6,700 nucleotides of DNA from Gammaproteobacteria bacterium. Its GTDB lineage: Bacteria > Pseudomonadota > Gammaproteobacteria > UBA6429 > Thiohalophilaceae. The position numbers and the translations under genes are program-made. The DNA lies in the NCBI GenBank assembly GCA_029882235.1, contig JAOULB010000117.1, positions 1 to 6,700 of the forward strand, in the 5' to 3' direction. This document shows, piece after piece, positions 1-5,694 of the stretch. Every line of letters starts with the position of its first letter. The stretch's first letter is position 1. The notes beneath the pieces were generated by a model. The model searched no databases. It worked only from the letters and a program-made list of their open reading frames with translations, and was not told the origin of the DNA.

Positions 1-1
1 G

Positions 2-466
2 GTTCCACGCATCACAAAAATCACTCTGAATATGGGTGTAGGTGAAGCATTGGCGGATAAAAAGGTTATGGAACATGCCGTTGCCGATATGACCAAGATT
101 GCTGGACAGAGACCCGTTGTTAATAAGGCAAGAAAGTCTGTTGCTGGGTTTAAGGTTCGTGAAGGTTGGGCGATTGGTTGTAAAGTTACACTACGTCGTG
201 AACGCATGTATGAGTTTCTGGATCGCCTGGTAAGTATTGCGATCCCACGTATTCGTGATTTTCGTGGCTTAAACCCAAAATCATTTGATGGTCGTGGCAA
301 CTACAGCATGGGTGTGCATGAGCAAATCATTTTCCCAGAAATTGATTACGATAAAATTGATGCTATTCGTGGTATGGATATTACCATTACTACAACAGCA
401 AACACTGACGAAGAAGGGCGTGCTTTGATGGAAGCATTTAACTTCCCGTTAAAAGGCAGGAACTAA
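2..466 (+). CDS. rplE: 50S ribosomal protein L5 (5' truncated by window edge)
   Basis: L5 sits in the central protuberance of the 50S subunit, where it binds 5S rRNA and contacts the P-site tRNA and S13 of the small subunit. The visible 154 codons match the E. coli protein from about residue 28 to the end. Diagnostic stretches are ITLNMGVGEA at the left edge, KARKSVAGFK, GCKVTLR, the block PRIRDFRGL, SFDGRGNYSMGV and the near C-terminal DITITTTA. The reading frame is open from base 2, so the true start and the rplE translation-initiation region, where S8 binds to repress the spc operon in E. coli, lie upstream of the window. An in-frame ATG at 32 is an internal methionine, not the start. It ends with TAA and is followed after 12 nt by rpsN. 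No anomaly seen. Confidence 0.97.
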   Translation, partial: VPRITKITLNMGVGEALADKKVMEHAVADMTKIAGQRPVVNKARKSVAGFKVREGWAIGCKVTLRRERMYEFLDRLVSIAIPRIRDFRGLNPKSFDGRGNYSMGVHEQIIFPEIDYDKIDAIRGMDITITTTANTDEEGRALMEAFNFPLKGRN

Positions 467-478
467 GAGGCACAGATT

Positions 479-784
479 ATGGCTAAGGTTTCGATGATTG
501 AGCGCGAAAAAAAGCGCATCAAAACAGTTAAAAAATATGCTGCCAAGCGTGATGCGCTAAAGGCAACAATTAAGAATGCCAACATAAGTTTTGAAGAACG
601 TATGGAAGCACAAAAGAAATTGCAAAAGCTGCCACGCAATGCAAGTCCAGCTCGTGTACAACGTCGTTGCCGTATAACTGGTCGCCCGCATGCGGTGTAT
701 CGTAAGTTTGGTTTATGTCGTAACAAGCTGCGTGAAGCAACTATGCGTGGTGATGTACCTGGTCTGCACAAGGCTAGCTGGTAA
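479..784 (+). CDS. rpsN: 30S ribosomal protein S14, long type with a half-degenerate zinc motif
   Basis: S14 is a late-assembling protein of the 30S head that binds the 3' domain of 16S rRNA beside S3 and S10. At 101 residues it has the same length as the E. coli long form rather than the roughly 61-residue zinc form. The family block TGRPHAVYRKFGLCR (67-81) and the ending MRGDVPGLHKASW are clear. The zinc-ribbon spacing C-x2-C-x12-C-x2-C can be laid over residues 64, 67, 80 and 83, but these are Cys, Thr, Cys and Lys, so a normal zinc site cannot form. The start at 479 gives the usual MAK beginning and follows an AGAGG Shine-Dalgarno at 466-470. It lies 12 nt after rplE and 16 nt before rpsH. 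Confidence 0.97.
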   Translation: MAKVSMIEREKKRIKTVKKYAAKRDALKATIKNANISFEERMEAQKKLQKLPRNASPARVQRRCRITGRPHAVYRKFGLCRNKLREATMRGDVPGLHKASW

Positions 785-800
785 GCAGGAGTAACAGGAT

Positions 801-1193
801 ATGATGACTGATCCAATCGCCGATATGTTAACTCGCATTCGTAATGGTTTGGCTGCGGGTAAAACGACAATCACTATGCCTTTTTCTAAGCAAAAGCAAG
901 CTATTGCTAATGTGCTTAAAGACGAAGGTTATATTTTAGATTTTGCCAGACAGGAAAATGATGGCAAAGCTGACCTGAATATTGATTTGAAATACTATCA
1001 GGGTAAACCTGTAATTGAGAAAGTGAAACGAGTAAGTCGTCCAGGTTTACGTATATATAAAGGTAAAGATGAACTGCCAAATGTAATGGGTGGTTTAGGG
1101 ATTGCAATTATTTCTACCTCTGCCGGAGTGATGACCGAGCGTGCTGCACGTAAGGCTGGTTTTGGTGGAGAAGTACTGTGTTACGTGCAGTAG
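801..1193 (+). CDS. rpsH: 30S ribosomal protein S8
   Basis: S8 binds the central domain of 16S rRNA (helix 21) early in 30S assembly. In E. coli it also represses the spc operon by binding a 16S-mimicking structure at the rplE start, which would be upstream of this window. The 130 residues equal the E. coli length. The N-terminus has DPIADMLTRIRNG, the middle RVSRPGLRIYK, and the C-terminal signature STSAGVMT lies near 105-112. The first of two adjacent ATG codons (801 and 804) is chosen because AGGAG at 787-791 is then 9 nt away; a start at 804 cannot be excluded and would remove one residue. The stop is TAG, followed by a 22-nt gap to rplF. Confidence 0.97.
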   Translation: MMTDPIADMLTRIRNGLAAGKTTITMPFSKQKQAIANVLKDEGYILDFARQENDGKADLNIDLKYYQGKPVIEKVKRVSRPGLRIYKGKDELPNVMGGLGIAIISTSAGVMTERAARKAGFGGEVLCYVQ

Positions 1194-1215
1194 CCGTAGC
1201 GAAAGGAAAAGAGAC

Positions 1216-1743
1216 ATGGCAAGAATAACTCCAATATCAATTCCCAATGGTGTGCAGGTTTCAATTAATAACCAGCACATTAGCGTAAAGGGTAGCAAGG
1301 GTTCGATGGAGCACCATGTGCATCCGTTGGTCACTGTTGATCAGCAGGATAATGAACTGGTGTTTAAACCAAAAGCTGAACAAATGGGTGCGGTTGCTCA
1401 GACAGGTACTGCGCGTGCTGTTGTGCTCAATATGATGACAGGTGTGAGTGAAGGTTTTGAAAAGAAACTTGAGCTTGTCGGTGTTGGTTATCGTGCCCAG
1501 GCTCAGGGTAAAGTATTAAACCTGACGCTAGGGTTTTCACACCCAGTTAACTATGAAATGCCTGAAGGCGTAACAGCTGAAACGCCCAGCCAGACTGAAA
1601 TTGTCGTTAAAGGTATCGACAAACAGAAAGTTGGCCAGGTTGCAGCAGAAATTCGGGCTTTCCGCCCACCTGAGCCATACAAAGGCAAAGGTGTTAAATA
1701 TTCGGATGAGCATATCATCCGTAAAGAAGCCAAGAAGAAATAA
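1216..1743 (+). CDS. rplF: 50S ribosomal protein L6
   Basis: L6 is a two-domain 23S rRNA-binding protein near the sarcin-ricin loop and the factor-binding site of the 50S subunit. The 175 residues are close to the 177 of E. coli. The second domain carries the most recognisable sequence: KLELVGVGYRA (84-94), LGFSHPV (105-111) and the family signature PEPYKGKGVKY (152-162). The ATG at 1216 is chosen because it follows AAGGA at 1203-1207 with 8 nt spacing and gives the expected MARI-type beginning. The reading frame is also open upstream into rpsH, but that extension overlaps S8 and matches nothing in L6. The first two isoleucines use the ATA codon. It ends in a lysine-rich tail and TAA. Confidence 0.97.
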   Translation: MARITPISIPNGVQVSINNQHISVKGSKGSMEHHVHPLVTVDQQDNELVFKPKAEQMGAVAQTGTARAVVLNMMTGVSEGFEKKLELVGVGYRAQAQGKVLNLTLGFSHPVNYEMPEGVTAETPSQTEIVVKGIDKQKVGQVAAEIRAFRPPEPYKGKGVKYSDEHIIRKEAKKK

Positions 1744-1757
1744 GGCAGGATTTGGCA

Positions 1758-2111
1758 ATGGATAAAAAGACAACACGTATTCGTCGTTCAAAGCGCGCCA
1801 GAGCAAAAATTCGTGAGCTGGGTGTACATCGCTTATGTGTACATCGTACTCCACGACATATCTACGCTCAGGTTATCGCACCAAACAGCGAATCTGTATT
1901 AGCGGCTGTATCAACATTACAGGCTGATATCAAGCAGGGCTTGAAATCAACGGGCAATGCTGACGCTGCTGCAAAAGTAGGTAAAATGATTGCTGAGAAA
2001 GCAAAAGCTGCTGGGGTGACTCAGGTTGCTTTTGATCGCTCTGGTTTTAAATATCACGGGCGTGTGAAGGCATTAGCAGATGCTGCACGTGAAGCTGGTC
2101 TGGAATTCTAA
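1758..2111 (+). CDS. rplR: 50S ribosomal protein L18
   Basis: L18 binds 5S rRNA and, with L5 and L25 in E. coli, anchors it in the central protuberance. The 117 residues equal the E. coli length. The basic N-terminus MDKKTTRIRRSKRARAK, the block VHRTPRHIYAQVIAPN (28-43) and the ending SFDRSGF-like FDRSGFKYHGRVKAL, then ADAAREAGL, are diagnostic. The ATG at 1758 is the start: AGGA at 1747-1750 is 7 nt upstream. An in-frame TTG two codons earlier (1752) would leave only 1 nt to that Shine-Dalgarno and is rejected. It follows rplF by 14 nt and precedes rpsE by 17 nt. Confidence 0.97.
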   Translation: MDKKTTRIRRSKRARAKIRELGVHRLCVHRTPRHIYAQVIAPNSESVLAAVSTLQADIKQGLKSTGNADAAAKVGKMIAEKAKAAGVTQVAFDRSGFKYHGRVKALADAAREAGLEF

Positions 2112-2128
2112 ATTTTTAAGGTTGCGTT

Positions 2129-2635
2129 ATGGCAGGTTTTGAAGATTCACAAAGTGCTGATGGTTTACAGGAACGACTAGTCGGTATTCGTCGCGTAGCA
2201 AAAGTTGTTAAGGGTGGCCGTATTTTTGGCTTCTCTGCATTAACTGTAGTCGGCGATGGTAATGGTAAAGTTGGTTTTGGTCGTGGTAAGGCGCGTGAAG
2301 TTCCAGTCGCAATTCAAAAGGCAATGGAAAATGCACGCAAAAACATGAAAACTGTACCAATTGTAAACGGTACTCTCCAGTACCCGATTACTGCGGAACA
2401 TGGTGCAGCCAAGGTTTATATGCAACCAGCTTCTGACGGTACTGGCGTTATCGCCGGTGGTCCTATGCGCGCGGTATTCGATGTACTTGGTATTCATAAT
2501 GTATTGGCCAAATGCATTGGCAGTAACAACCCAATCAATGTTGTGAACGCAACAATTAAAGGCCTGGCCGCGATGTCTTCTCCTGAAGATGTGGCTGCCA
2601 AGCGTGGTAAATCAGTTAAAGAGATTCTGGAATAA
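2129..2635 (+). CDS. rpsE: 30S ribosomal protein S5
   Basis: S5 lies on the back of the 30S subunit near the mRNA entry tunnel, contacts S4 and influences decoding accuracy. The 168 residues compare with 167 in E. coli. The N-terminal double-stranded-RNA-binding-like domain (about 13-75) contains VKGGRIF at 27-33, the loop in which spectinomycin-resistance changes are known in E. coli, and TVVGDGNGKVGFG. The C-terminal domain contains MQPASDGTGVIAGGPMRAV and NNPINVV, and it ends AAKRGKSVKEILE. No substitution stands out in the VKGG loop. The Shine-Dalgarno is modest (TAAGG at 2117-2121, 7 nt before the ATG). The stop is only 4 nt before rpmD, so the two are probably translationally coupled. 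Confidence 0.97.
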   Translation: MAGFEDSQSADGLQERLVGIRRVAKVVKGGRIFGFSALTVVGDGNGKVGFGRGKAREVPVAIQKAMENARKNMKTVPIVNGTLQYPITAEHGAAKVYMQPASDGTGVIAGGPMRAVFDVLGIHNVLAKCIGSNNPINVVNATIKGLAAMSSPEDVAAKRGKSVKEILE

Positions 2636-2639
2636 GACC

Positions 2640-2828
2640 ATGGCAAGTAAAAAAACAGTCAAGGTGACATTAATCCGCAGCGTGAATGGTCGTTTGGCCT
2701 CGCATAAAGCCTGTGTCAGCGGCCTGGGTCTGCGTCGTATGCATCACACTGTCGAAGTTGAAGACACTCCATCAGTGCGTGGAATGATCAACAAGGTCTC
2801 CTACATGGTGAGAGTTGAGGAGAATTGA
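2640..2828 (+). CDS. rpmD: 50S ribosomal protein L30
   Basis: L30 is a small single-domain 23S rRNA-binding protein of the 50S subunit. The 62-residue product is close to the 59 of E. coli. It shows the expected VKVTLIRS strand, the motif GLGLRRMHHTVE (28-39), then DTPSVRGMINKV and a short acidic end VRVEEN. The ATG at 2640 gives the expected MA-K-K beginning. Its ribosome-binding region lies inside the end of rpsE (GGA at 2629-2631), 8 nt upstream, which fits coupling to rpsE translation. In turn, the GAGGAG used by rplO lies in the last codons of rpmD. The frame is open further upstream inside rpsE, but that extension has no L30 similarity. Confidence 0.96.
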   Translation: MASKKTVKVTLIRSVNGRLASHKACVSGLGLRRMHHTVEVEDTPSVRGMINKVSYMVRVEEN

Positions 2829-2830
2829 GT

Positions 2831-3265
2831 ATGTATTTAAATTCTATAAAACCAGCTAAAGGTGCGAAGAGTAATGCCAAACGCGTAGGTCGTGGTATTG
2901 GTTCAGGCCTTGGTAAAACAGCAGGTCGTGGCCATAAAGGTCAGAAGTCACGTTCGGGTGGCTTTCATAAAGTTGGCTTTGAAGGCGGTCAGATGCCTTT
3001 GCAACGTCGTTTGCCTAAAGTTGGCTTTACTTCACGTCTGGCACGTGTAACTGCAGAAATTCGCTTACATGAGTTAAACAAACTTGATGTTGATGTGATT
3101 GATCTGGCTGCATTAAAGGCAGCAAATCTGATCAGTCGTAACATGAAGCGTGCAAAAGTAATGCTGGCCGGTACAGTTGAGAAGAAAGTTACTCTAAAAG
3201 GTATCATGGTCACCAAAGGCGCTCGCGAAGCGATTGAAGCTGCTGGCGGCAAGGTCGAAGACTAA
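2831..3265 (+). CDS. rplO: 50S ribosomal protein L15
   Basis: L15 is a 23S rRNA-binding protein important in late 50S assembly. The 144 residues equal the E. coli length. The long glycine- and basic-rich N-terminal extension that penetrates the subunit is clear (RVGRGIGSGLGKTAGRGHKG at 18-37), followed by FEGGQMPLQRRLPKVGF. The globular C-terminal part ends VTKGAREAIEAAGGKVED. The ATG at 2831 is chosen because GAGGAG at 2817-2822 is 8 nt away. An in-frame TTG at 2825 overlaps the rpmD stop and would sit only 2 nt from that Shine-Dalgarno. The rpmD stop is 2 nt upstream, and the TAA stop here touches the secY start codon directly. Confidence 0.97.
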   Translation: MYLNSIKPAKGAKSNAKRVGRGIGSGLGKTAGRGHKGQKSRSGGFHKVGFEGGQMPLQRRLPKVGFTSRLARVTAEIRLHELNKLDVDVIDLAALKAANLISRNMKRAKVMLAGTVEKKVTLKGIMVTKGAREAIEAAGGKVED

Positions 3266-4615
3266 GTGGGACAATCACGTGCAGCTGTAGCCGAAGCGAT
3301 GGCAACGGGTCGGTTTACCGAGCTGCGCCAGAGAATCTTCTTTGTTATTGGCGCACTGCTTGTCTTCAGAATTGGATCTTTTATTACTGTTCCTGGGATT
3401 GATCCTCAAACACTGGCGCAGATGTTTGAGCAGCAACGCGGAACAATCCTCGACATGTTTAACATGTTCGGTGGGGGTGCATTAGAGCGTTTATCTTTGT
3501 TTGCGTTGGGAATCATGCCCTATATTTCGGCATCGATTATTATCCAACTGCTGACGAAGGTTCATCCAAAGCTGGAACAACTGAATAAAGAAGGTGCTGC
3601 TGGGCGTAGAAAAATTACCCAGTACACTCGCTACGCAACACTCGGGCTGGCTACATTTCAGGCGCTGGGTATTGCAGTAGCTCTGGCACGACAAGATAGA
3701 TTAGTGATCATTGATCACAATACATTCTATTTTACGACCGTGGTGACACTGGTTACCGGAACTATGTTCCTGATGTGGCTGGGTGAACAGGTCACTGAGC
3801 GCGGTATTGGTAATGGGATCTCGTTGATCATTTTTGCTGGTATTGTTGCAGGCCTGCCAACAGCACTAGGAAGTACTCTGGAACTGGGACGCACAGGTGA
3901 AATGAGTCATGCGTTTATACTGCTGATGTTTATTATGATTCTGGCAGTAATCGCATTTGTAATATTTATGGAGCGTGGTCAACGGCGCATTACCGTTCAC
4001 TATGCCAAGCGTCAACAGGGACGCAAGTTGATGGCTGCACAATCGAGCCATCTGCCACTGAAGATAAATATGGCTGGGGTAATTCCGCCGATCTTTGCAT
4101 CAGCGATTATTTTATTCCCGGCGACTATCGCAGGCTGGTTTGGTGGAAGTCCTGAAAGTGGTGGTGTGAGCTGGCTACAGGATGTTGCGACATTGTTGTC
4201 ACCTGGGCAACCTGTCTATGTGATGATGTATGCGATAGCAATTATTTTCTTCTGTTTCTTTTATACGGCGTTGATGTTTAACCCAAAAGAGACAGCAGAT
4301 AACCTGAAGCGCTCAGGCGCATTCATTCCTGGCATCAGGCCCGGAGATCAGACTGCTCGTCATATTGATGGCATTCTGGGTCGACTGACCTTTGTTGGAG
4401 CGATTTATATAACGGCAGTCTGTTTATTGCCGGAGTTTTTGATTTTGTATTGGAATGTACCGTTCTATTTTGGTGGTACATCCCTGTTAATTATCGTGGT
4501 TGTGGTCATGGACTTTATGTCCCAGGTACAGGCTCATTTGATGTCTCATCAATATGAGGGGCTGATGAAAAAAGCCAACCTGAAAGGTCATGGCCGTGGT
4601 GGCATGGTTCGCTAG
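3266..4615 (+). CDS. secY: Protein translocase subunit SecY
   Basis: SecY forms the protein-conducting channel of the inner-membrane SecYEG translocon, working with SecA for export and with ribosomes for membrane insertion. The 449 residues are close to the 443 of E. coli. Ten hydrophobic segments are readable, at roughly 24-44, 78-98, 122-141, 154-176, 184-201, 215-236, 272-292, 317-338, 373-393 and 399-418. The stretch around 60-75 (TILDMFNMFGGGALER) is the plug region. The cytosolic loop ERGQRRITVHYAKRQQGRK (236-254) and the loop SGAFIPGIRPG (350-360), whose Arg358 matches the SecA-critical Arg357 of E. coli, are intact. The start is GTG with no gap after rplO TAA and only a weak AAGG 11 nt upstream. 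An ATG at 3299 would shorten the N-terminus below the family length and is less likely. Confidence 0.97.
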   Translation: MGQSRAAVAEAMATGRFTELRQRIFFVIGALLVFRIGSFITVPGIDPQTLAQMFEQQRGTILDMFNMFGGGALERLSLFALGIMPYISASIIIQLLTKVHPKLEQLNKEGAAGRRKITQYTRYATLGLATFQALGIAVALARQDRLVIIDHNTFYFTTVVTLVTGTMFLMWLGEQVTERGIGNGISLIIFAGIVAGLPTALGSTLELGRTGEMSHAFILLMFIMILAVIAFVIFMERGQRRITVHYAKRQQGRKLMAAQSSHLPLKINMAGVIPPIFASAIILFPATIAGWFGGSPESGGVSWLQDVATLLSPGQPVYVMMYAIAIIFFCFFYTALMFNPKETADNLKRSGAFIPGIRPGDQTARHIDGILGRLTFVGAIYITAVCLLPEFLILYWNVPFYFGGTSLLIIVVVVMDFMSQVQAHLMSHQYEGLMKKANLKGHGRGGMVR

Positions 4616-4638
4616 GCGAAATTGTTGGAGACACTGAC

Positions 4639-4752
4639 ATGAAAGTAAGAGCGTCGGTCAAAAAGCTTTGTCGGGATTGTAAGATTATCCGCCGTAATGG
4701 TGTAGTACGGGTAATTTGTAAGGATCCACGACATAAACAGCGTCAGGGCTAA
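4639..4752 (+). CDS. rpmJ: 50S ribosomal protein L36 (zinc-ribbon type)
   Basis: L36 is the smallest 50S protein and helps organise 23S rRNA near the L7/L12 stalk base. The 37-codon product begins MKVRASVKKLCRDCK and ends RHKQRQG, which identifies it without doubt. Its zinc ribbon is complete: Cys11, Cys14, Cys27 and His32. It is one residue shorter than the E. coli protein, in the stretch between Cys27 and His32. The ATG follows GGAG (4627-4630) with 8 nt spacing and lies 23 nt after secY. The stop codon is doubled (TAATAA, 4750-4755). The end of the gene contains a short inverted repeat (CAGGG at 4744-4748, CCCTG at 4756-4760) spanning the stop; no T-run follows, so it is not an obvious terminator. 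Confidence 0.97.
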   Translation: MKVRASVKKLCRDCKIIRRNGVVRVICKDPRHKQRQG

Positions 4753-4774
4753 TAACCCTGCTGCTTATATGGTT

Positions 4775-4827
4775 TCTGTCTGGCAAGATACACGGTTGAA
4801 TAAGCCGATAGGTCTTGCTAGAGCAGA
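4775..4827 (+). other. Long RNA hairpin 1 in the alpha leader
   Basis: The arm TCTGTCTGGCAAGA (4775-4788) pairs with TCTTGCTAGAGCAGA (4813-4827) to give 14 base pairs, including one G-U pair and one bulged G at 4823. Inside it a second stem, CGGTT (4793-4797) with AGCCG (4803-4807), closes a five-base loop GAATA (4798-4802) across a small internal loop. No T-run follows, so it is not an intrinsic terminator. The loop is complementary to TATTC at 4885-4889 just before the rpsM Shine-Dalgarno. Pairing was done by eye; no folding energy was computed. Confidence 0.65.
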
Positions 4828-4845
4828 CGGTTATCAGTAGAATTG

Positions 4846-4875
4846 CCCGTTTCGTGCGCATGGCGCATGAAAGGG
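4846..4875 (+). other. RNA hairpin 2 in the alpha leader, possible attenuator
   Basis: Bases 4846-4859 pair with 4863-4875 to form 13 base pairs with one bulged G (4849), one G-U pair and a tight three-base loop ATG. The base of the stem is CCC/GGG. It is followed by the T-rich but interrupted run TTTGATTTGT (4876-4885). This could be a weak terminator or attenuator, or simply a structural helix of the S4-responsive leader. An outer GAAT (4840-4843) and ATTC (4886-4889) could extend it across an asymmetric loop, and this pairing would compete with the loop contact of hairpin 1. Confidence 0.6.
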
Positions 4876-4901
4876 TTTGATTTGTATTCAGGAGTGGCTA
4901 A

Positions 4902-5258
4902 ATGGCCCGTATAGCAGGCATAAACATACCGGTTAATAAACATGCTGAAATTGCGCTGACGTCAATTTATGGTATTGGCCGTACCCGCGCCCAGCAGATT
5001 TGTGCGGCGGCAGGAATCGCGCCAACCAGCAAGGTTAAAGATCTGGCTGAAGGTGAAATCGAATCACTGCGTTCGGAAGTGGCAAAATTCACTGTTGAAG
5101 GTGATTTGCGTCGTGAAGTTTCAATGAATATCAAGCGTTTGATGGATCTGGGTTGTTATCGCGGTATCCGTCATCGTCGTGGGCTGCCACTACGTGGACA
5201 GCGTACAAAAACAAATGCGCGTACTCGTAAGGGTCCACGCAAAATGATTAAAAAGTAA
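4902..5258 (+). CDS. rpsM: 30S ribosomal protein S13
   Basis: S13 sits at the top of the 30S head, contacts 16S rRNA, L5 and the P-site tRNA, and forms intersubunit bridges. The 118 residues equal the E. coli length. The N-terminus MARIAGINIP, the helix-turn-helix-like region LTSIYGIGRTRAQQI (19-33), then LRREVSMNIKRLMDLGCYRG and the signature RHRRGLPLRGQRT are clear. The basic tail that reaches the tRNA ends RKGPRKMIKK. It is the first gene of the alpha operon and starts 7 nt after AGGAG (4890-4894). The first three isoleucines (positions 4, 7 and 9) all use ATA, while the later ones use ATT or ATC. Confidence 0.98.
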   Translation: MARIAGINIPVNKHAEIALTSIYGIGRTRAQQICAAAGIAPTSKVKDLAEGEIESLRSEVAKFTVEGDLRREVSMNIKRLMDLGCYRGIRHRRGLPLRGQRTKTNARTRKGPRKMIKK

Positions 5259-5285
5259 TATTAAAGGTTACAGGTTAAGCATCTT

Positions 5286-5678
5286 ATGGCTAGCAAGACA
5301 GCAACACGTACTCGCAAGAAAATTAAACGCGACGTATCTGACGGAATCGCACACATACATGCGTCATTCAACAACACGATCGTGACAATCACTGATCGTC
5401 AGGGTAATGCATTGTGCTGGGCGACTGCAGGTGGTTCTGGTTTTCGTGGTTCACGTAAAAGTACACCATTTGCTGCACAGGTCGCAGCTGAACGAGTCGG
5501 TGAAGTTGCCCTTGAATATGGCATGAAGAATCTGGAAGTGTGTGTCAAAGGCCCTGGCCCTGGTCGTGAATCAGCGGTTCGTGCTTTGAATGGTAAAGGC
5601 TTCCGTATTACAAGTATTTCTGACGTGACGCCAATTCCACACAATGGATGTCGTCCACCTAAAAAGCGTCGCGTTTAA
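5286..5678 (+). CDS. rpsK: 30S ribosomal protein S11
   Basis: S11 lies on the platform of the 30S subunit, contacting 16S rRNA near the E-site mRNA path and S18, S6 and S7 partners. The 130 residues are one more than in E. coli. The sequence is very conserved: HIHASFNNTIVTITDRQGN (23-41), ATAGGSGFRGSRKSTPFAAQ, then VKGPGPGRE and the ending TPIPHNGCRPPKKRRV. Asn120-Gly121 corresponds to the pair known to form isoaspartate in E. coli S11. The ATG follows rpsM by 27 nt. Its Shine-Dalgarno is poor: AAAGG at 5263-5267 is too far and AGG at 5272-5274 leaves 11 nt. Coupling to rpsM translation is possible. Confidence 0.98.
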   Translation: MASKTATRTRKKIKRDVSDGIAHIHASFNNTIVTITDRQGNALCWATAGGSGFRGSRKSTPFAAQVAAERVGEVALEYGMKNLEVCVKGPGPGRESAVRALNGKGFRITSISDVTPIPHNGCRPPKKRRV

Positions 5679-5694
5679 GCAGGAGATTAGTACA

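Larger units (their letters stand above)
4753..4901 (+). promoter_or_regulatory. Structured rpmJ-rpsM spacer, probable alpha-operon mRNA leader
   Basis: This 149-nt spacer is far longer than any other gap in the window and holds two strong hairpins, at 4775-4827 and 4846-4875, before the rpsM Shine-Dalgarno AGGAG at 4890-4894. In E. coli the equivalent position carries the pseudoknot leader through which S4 represses translation of the alpha operon, and also a promoter. By position I infer a similar control element here. The fold does not copy the E. coli pseudoknot as I remember it, although the bases from the Shine-Dalgarno into the first rpsM codons look very alike. No convincing promoter is visible; the best pair I found is TTGAAT (4796-4801) with TAGAGC (4819-4824), which matches the consensus poorly and lies within the first hairpin. 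Confidence 0.6.

Noticed and set aside
463..870. Minus-strand open frame of 135 codons across rpsN
   Set aside because: It lies entirely opposite a well-conserved ribosomal protein gene and its translation resembles no family I know; a shadow of the real gene.
1141..1215. Possible 25-codon N-terminal extension of L6
   Set aside because: It overlaps S8 in another frame, matches nothing in L6, and the ATG at 1216 has its own Shine-Dalgarno.
1095..1334. Minus-strand open frame across the rpsH-rplF junction
   Set aside because: Antisense to two certain genes, no recognisable domain, no ribosome-binding site of note.
4796..4824. Possible sigma-70 promoter TTGAAT / TAGAGC with 17-nt spacing
   Set aside because: Only 4/6 and 3/6 matches to the consensus, and the bases are better explained as part of hairpin 1. 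An alpha promoter in the spacer cannot be excluded.
4845..4910. GCCCGT repeated at 4845-4850 and at the rpsM start (4905-4910), suggesting alternative pairing of the hairpin 2 arm
   Set aside because: The 3' arm of hairpin 2 can pair with the downstream copy over only three G-C pairs, far fewer than with its own 5' arm.
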